Shown here piece by piece: positions 60,568 to 64,000 of a DNA stretch of 64,000 nt. This stretch comes from DATLLJ01 sp035537875 (lineage in GTDB: Bacteria > Acidobacteriota > Vicinamibacteria > Vicinamibacterales > CAVVIG01). The stretch spans positions 34,891 through 98,890 of the forward strand of contig DATLLJ010000103.1 in the NCBI GenBank assembly GCA_035537875.1, written 5' to 3'. The notes beneath the pieces are model-generated. The model saw nothing but the letters and a program-made list of their open reading frames with translations, was not told where the DNA came from and searched no databases. Position 1 is the stretch's first letter. The number at the start of each line of letters is the position of its first letter. The position numbers and the translations under genes were made by a program.

Positions 60568-60597
60568 TTGACTTGGCTTTTTTGTGTTCACTATACT
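60568..60597 (+). promoter_or_regulatory. Sigma-70-like promoter upstream of the TPR lipoprotein
   Basis: TTGACT (60568-60573) and TATACT (60592-60597) lie 18 bases apart; the spacer includes a run of six T. The start codon at 60704 gives a leader of about 100 bases. The 300-base gap after the rel gene holds no other feature. Confidence 0.6.
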
Positions 60598-60703
60598 GTC
60601 GCGGCTCGACTCCGGTTATTCTCCTCGGTTTCCGAAACATGCGGCATCGGCTGTGGGTCTGTAGCCAAGATCGTCGCCGCTTTTTGCCACAAGGAACAGG
60701 AAC

Positions 60704-61702
60704 ATGTCGATTAAGGGCGAGACGGGCAGGGCGATGCACCTGCGGCGGGGATCGAAAACAGTAGCTCGACTCGGATTGATTCTGGCCACGTCGTCGTTGG
60801 CGGCCTGTTCGCAGATTGCCGGCGTCCAGGCCCTCTTCAAGTTCAAGCAGGCCAACCAGGCGTATCAGGTTCAGAACTACACGCGGGCTGCTGAGCTCTA
60901 CGAGGAAACCATCGCGGCCAATCCGGAAATGAACACGGTGTATTTCTATCTGGGTAACAGTTACGACAATCTCTACAAGCCGAGCGAGAGAGGACAGGCG
61001 GCCAACGACGCGCTTATTCAGAAGGCCGTGGAGAATTACACGAAGGCGGTCGAAAAGCTGTCCGCTACCGACCCCGTCGAGGCCAATATCAAGACCCTCG
61101 CGCTCCAGTACCTCATGGCTGCCTATGGCTCGGAGCGGCTCGACGATCCGGTGAGGGCCGAACCGGTCATCATCAACTTGATCGAGGCCAACCCGACCGA
61201 TCCCACGTACTACCACCAGCTGGCCAAGCTCTACGAAGACGCAGCTGAATACGACGCCGCCGAAAAGGTGTATGTGGCAGCCCGTGAGGCCAAGCCGACC
61301 GATCCCATTGTCTACATGCAGCTGGCGGGCTTCTATGGACGCATGGGAGACTTCCCCAAGACGATTCAGGCCTTCGAGCAGCGCGCCGAACAGGAACCCA
61401 ACAACCCCGAGGCCTTTTACACCATCGCCACGCAGTACTGGGACCAGGCTTACCGGGGCGCCGGCGTTCGAGACGAGGACAAAAAGAGTTACGTAGACAA
61501 AGGGATCGCGGCTATCGACAAGGCGATCCAGATCCGGCCGGATTACGTGGAGGCGCTCGTCTACAAGAATCTGTTGCTTCGCCTCCAGGCAAACCTCGAG
61601 ACCAACCCGGCCCGTCAGCAGGCTCTCATCAAGCAGGCCGACCAGTACCGCGACCAGGCCGAGGAGATTCGGAAGAAGAAGGCCACCGGCGTCGGCAACT
61701 GA
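60704..61702 (+). CDS. TPR-repeat lipoprotein
   Basis: ATG at 60704 after AAGGAACAGGA. The N-terminal region has a basic start, a hydrophobic core (VARLGLILATSSLAAC) and a lipobox (SLAAC near residue 35), so it is lipid-anchored. At least five tetratricopeptide repeats follow (YQVQNYTRAAELYEETIAAN, YYHQLAKLYEDAAEYDAAEK, VYMQLAGFYGRMGDFPKTIQ, YVDKGIAAIDKAIQIRPDYV). It probably scaffolds an envelope complex. Divergent from rel and followed by a clear terminator. Confidence 0.88.
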   Translation: MSIKGETGRAMHLRRGSKTVARLGLILATSSLAACSQIAGVQALFKFKQANQAYQVQNYTRAAELYEETIAANPEMNTVYFYLGNSYDNLYKPSERGQAANDALIQKAVENYTKAVEKLSATDPVEANIKTLALQYLMAAYGSERLDDPVRAEPVIINLIEANPTDPTYYHQLAKLYEDAAEYDAAEKVYVAAREAKPTDPIVYMQLAGFYGRMGDFPKTIQAFEQRAEQEPNNPEAFYTIATQYWDQAYRGAGVRDEDKKSYVDKGIAAIDKAIQIRPDYVEALVYKNLLLRLQANLETNPARQQALIKQADQYRDQAEEIRKKKATGVGN

Positions 61703-61736
61703 GCAGCGGGCCTCCCGCTGGGGCGACCATCACGTC

Positions 61737-61771
61737 AGGCCGTCGGGCTTCGAGCCCGGCGGCCTTTTTTT
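61737..61771 (+). terminator. Rho-independent terminator of the TPR lipoprotein gene
   Basis: GGCCG-T-CGGGCT pairs with AGCCCG-G-CGGCC around TCG and is followed by seven T (61764-61771 region). It lies about 35 bases after the stop codon. Confidence 0.9.
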
Positions 61772-61858
61772 GTTCCTGTCGTGGAATCCCGGGCGCCTCA
61801 TGTGAGACTCCGGGATGAATCAAACCCGGGTGAGACTTCTGAGAGGGCTCCGAGAACC

Positions 61859-61900
61859 AAAAAGAAAACGGCCGCCCCGGACAACCGAAGCGGCCGCTTT
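61859..61900 (-). terminator. Rho-independent terminator of the exb-tonB operon
   Basis: On the minus strand CGGCCGC (61891-61897) pairs with GCGGCCG (61869-61875) across a loop, followed by TTTTCTTTTT. It is 24 bases after the stop of the second exbD gene. Confidence 0.85.
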
Positions 61901-61923
61901 GAGCGAGAGAAACGCGCGAGAGA

Positions 61924-62397
61924 CTAGTTGCCGGTGACGGCGCCAGCGGCCTTCCGCATGCCGTCGGTCACGATCCCGACCTTCTCAACGCCGGCGCCCT
62001 TGGCGGCATCGATGACCTCGACGATATCCTTGTACTTGAGCGAACCGTCGCCCACGATGAACATCGTCTTGTCGCTGCGCTGCTCGAAGATGTTCCGCAA
62101 TCTGGTCTGAAGCTGGACGATCGTGACATCCTGCTTGTTCACGGCTATCCGCCGGTCGGCGGTGTACTCGACCACGATCTGGTTCACGTCGGTCTGAACC
62201 TGCTGGGTCGACCGTTTGGCTTCAGCGGGCAGATTGATGTCCAGACCCTGTGTTCCGAGCGGCAGGGTTGCCATGAAGATGACGAGGAGGACCAGGAGAA
62301 CGTCAATCAGCGGTGTGACGTTCATGTCACAACTGGCCTTCGGGATTTCGCCGCTGATGACCTTGTCGGCGCCGAAGTGTTTATGATGATGAGCCAT
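61924..62397 (-). CDS. exbD: ExbD/TolR-family biopolymer transport protein (second copy)
   Basis: The 157-residue protein has one helix (DMNVTPLIDVLLVLLVIFMA) with the conserved Asp that carries protons, and a periplasmic domain ending KVGIVTDGMRKAAG. A His-rich start (MAHHHKHFGAD) is unusual. The ATG overlaps the upstream stop as TAATG. Two exbD genes in one operon are common where TonB drives several transporters. Confidence 0.93.
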   Translation of the reverse strand: MAHHHKHFGADKVISGEIPKASCDMNVTPLIDVLLVLLVIFMATLPLGTQGLDINLPAEAKRSTQQVQTDVNQIVVEYTADRRIAVNKQDVTIVQLQTRLRNIFEQRSDKTMFIVGDGSLKYKDIVEVIDAAKGAGVEKVGIVTDGMRKAAGAVTGN

Positions 62398-62840
62398 TAC
62401 TGCTGCCCTCCCGCCGAGCTGCCTGAGGGCTTCTCGGTGATGAGCCCGATGTCCTCGATTCCCGCCTCGCGGAGCTGGTCCATGGCGTCCATCACAATCT
62501 TGTAGTCCACGGCCTCATCCGCCTTGATGAGGACGATCCGCTCGTCCGGCGCCTTGTCCTCGATGAGAGTTTTAACGCGCTCGCCGAGCTCTTCAGGCTT
62601 GACTTCCTTCGCATTCACGTAGACGACGCCGTTGGGAGCGATCGCGATCGACGTCTGCCCTGCCGTCTCGGGCTTGTCGCTCGAGTACTCGGCGCGAGGC
62701 AGCTTGACGCTGATGCCTTCCTGCAACATCGGTGCGATGAGCATGATGATGATGAGGAGCACCAGCATCACGTCGACGAGCGGCGTCACGTTGATGTCGG
62801 ACTTGACTCCCCCTTTGGCGCCGCCGAGATCCATTGACAT
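62397..62840 (-). CDS. exbD: ExbD/TolR-family biopolymer transport protein (first copy)
   Basis: The 147-residue protein starts MSMDLGGAKGGVKSDINVTP after AAGGAG. The transmembrane segment is LVDVMLVLLIIIMLIAPML, with the proton-carrying Asp near residue 23. The periplasmic part (AVDYKIVMDAMDQLREAGIE) matches ExbD. It works with ExbB and TonB to energise outer-membrane receptors. It lies between exbB and the second exbD. Confidence 0.94.
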   Translation of the reverse strand: MSMDLGGAKGGVKSDINVTPLVDVMLVLLIIIMLIAPMLQEGISVKLPRAEYSSDKPETAGQTSIAIAPNGVVYVNAKEVKPEELGERVKTLIEDKAPDERIVLIKADEAVDYKIVMDAMDQLREAGIEDIGLITEKPSGSSAGGQQ

Positions 62841-62918
62841 AGATCAATCTCCTTGACGATTCAAGCTTCAAAGGCTCAAGGTCCAACCATGAACCTTGAG
62901 CCCGAACCCTTGAACGTT

Positions 62919-63590
62919 CTACGCCGTCTTCCGGATGAAGAAGTCGACGAGCTCAGACGAGGAGTTGTCCATCTCCACGTTGAAGTACTCGACGCGACCG
63001 GTGAGGTAGTTGTAGAACCACACCGCCGGAATCGCGACGACGAGCCCGAGCGCGGTCTCGACGAGCGCTTCGGAAATTCCGACCGACACGGCGCCGATAC
63101 CGGCCGACCCGCTGGCGCCGATACCCTGGAACGCGTTGATGACGCCGATGACCGTGCCGAGCAGCCCGACGAACGGGGCCGTCGAACCGATCGTCGCAAG
63201 GGCCGAGACGCCCTTCTTCATGTCGTTCGCGGTGAGCGCCGCCGCGCGCTGAATCGATCGACGCACGGTGTCCATCACGTCTTCGCGCGCCATGCCTTGG
63301 CCACTTTCCTGTTGGAACTGGTACTCCTGGAGCCCAGCCAGCACGACTTTGGCGAGGTGGCTGTAGCGATAATTCTTCGAGGAGGCGAGCGCGATGGCCT
63401 CCTTGAGCCGGCCATCCTTCAACTGTTTGGCCACTTGCGGCGCGAACAACTTCGACTGGTTCTTCGCCTGCGTAAAGGTGAAGATCCGCTCGAACGCCAC
63501 GCCGAACGACCACATCGACATGATGAAGAGAACGACCGCCACGCCTTTGGCGACCCATCCCATCGTGTTCCACATTTCAATTAAATCCAC
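62919..63590 (-). CDS. exbB: ExbB/TolQ-family proton channel protein
   Basis: The 223-residue protein has helices at about 12-30, 125-150 and 165-190, with the conserved stretches IGSTAPFVGLLGTVIGVINA and ALVETALGLVVAIPAVWFYN. It forms the proton channel with ExbD. The GTG start at 63590 has GGATGG upstream. It follows tonB on the same strand. Confidence 0.95.
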   Translation of the reverse strand: MDLIEMWNTMGWVAKGVAVVLFIMSMWSFGVAFERIFTFTQAKNQSKLFAPQVAKQLKDGRLKEAIALASSKNYRYSHLAKVVLAGLQEYQFQQESGQGMAREDVMDTVRRSIQRAAALTANDMKKGVSALATIGSTAPFVGLLGTVIGVINAFQGIGASGSAGIGAVSVGISEALVETALGLVVAIPAVWFYNYLTGRVEYFNVEMDNSSSELVDFFIRKTA

Positions 63591-63694
63591 AGTCCATCCT
63601 CCATCGAGACGAGTTTAGAGTCCTGTCCTTCTCTTCGGTCGAATCGGTCGGTCGGTCGTCGTGCCTGCCCTCGGTGCTTTGACGGGCCGCGTTT

Positions 63695-64000
63695 CTATCG
63701 AAGCGTGAAGTTGACGGTCACCGTCATGATGACCGGCACCGGCACGCCGTTGAGCAATGTCGGCGTATACGTCCACTGACGCACGGCGTCGACCGCCGCC
63801 TGATCGAGCAGCGGAATCGATCGAAGCACCTTGGTGTCGGTGACGCGCCCGTCCGGACCGATCGTCGCCTCGATGATGACGACCCCCTGAACGCGAGCCG
63901 ACTGCGCGATCGGCGGATAGACCGGGTTGACGTTCTTGACGCGAACCGGCGCCTTGATCTGTCCGCCGACACGGACGGGCGGCGGTGGCGGCGGCCTGTC
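63695..64000 (-). CDS. tonB: TonB C-terminal domain protein, 5' end outside the window
   Basis: The visible 101 residues begin in a Pro-rich linker (PPPPPVRVGGQIKAPVRVKN) and continue as the TonB C-terminal domain (VNPVYPPIAQSARVQGVVII, EATIGPDGRVTDTKVLRSIP, LLDQAAVDAVRQWTYTPTLL). It contacts the TonB box of outer-membrane receptors. The membrane anchor lies beyond base 64000. The stop is at 63695. Confidence 0.93.
   Translation of the reverse strand, partial: DRPPPPPPVRVGGQIKAPVRVKNVNPVYPPIAQSARVQGVVIIEATIGPDGRVTDTKVLRSIPLLDQAAVDAVRQWTYTPTLLNGVPVPVIMTVTVNFTLR

Noticed and set aside
1..64000. CRISPR array, prophage, insertion sequence or rRNA operon
   Set aside because: No regularly spaced repeats with unique spacers, no transposase or phage structural gene, and no rRNA sequence were recognised. 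The tandem repeats found are simple or leader repeats.

Overview
The window is GC-rich bacterial chromosomal DNA with dense housekeeping operons and accessory material between them. By gene content it most resembles an aerobic Gram-negative soil bacterium of the Acidobacteriota (Vicinamibacteria-like). It combines a TonB-ExbB-ExbD system, a C-x-A-x-R sulfatase, multihaem cytochromes with beta-barrel-like partners, an alpha-glucan phosphorylase with an N-terminal extension, and several conserved proteins of unknown function typical of that group. This assignment is inference; no rRNA gene is present to test it.

Layout. 0-9 kb: a frameshifted sulfatase, a membrane protein fused to a DUF3108 domain, a DUF2914 protein, a DUF2182 membrane protein, a gene whose two halves lie on opposite strands, a radical-SAM protein and an unknown exported protein. 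9-19 kb: glycogen phosphorylase, a MocA-like nucleotidyltransferase, a tiny zinc ribbon plus an acidic peptide beside a cold-shock gene, a HAD phosphatase, a second cold-shock gene, a catalytically degenerate ABC ATPase coupled to a small membrane protein, a PHP phosphoesterase coupled to a Fur-rubrerythrin fusion, and erpA. 18.7-26.7 kb: fdhE followed by a candidate 51-residue selenoprotein with an in-frame UGA and a SECIS-like hairpin, two c-type cytochrome genes with small membrane proteins, an orphan Mla-type ATPase and a Tat-exported dienelactone hydrolase.

27-36 kb is the accessory zone: a RES-Xre toxin-antitoxin pair and a PIN toxin-antitoxin pair, each with palindromic operators over the promoter, then an AraC regulator, helically phased direct repeats, an IPT/TIG adhesin-like protein and a decayed Kelch-RHS gene. 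36-46 kb: class I fumarase flanked by two copies of a structured repeat of about 100 bp, aspartase, a methyltransferase, thiD, moaE-moaD, prfA-prmC, a HIT protein and an M16 peptidase pair.

47-64 kb is core genome: ileS-lspA-lgt-rluD, a NUDIX hydrolase, lon, a dksA-like gene, rpmB, ridA, a bifunctional Rel/Spo (p)ppGpp enzyme, a TPR lipoprotein and the exbD-exbD-exbB-tonB operon running off the right edge.

Recurring themes are start codons only 5-10 bases after a -10 box (probable leaderless mRNAs), TTGA/ATGA/GTGA start-stop overlaps, and CTGCAATY tandem repeats directly upstream of start codons. Several accessory genes carry single frameshifts (sulfatase, Kelch-RHS, the inverted gene, a truncated membrane protein), while the housekeeping genes are intact.
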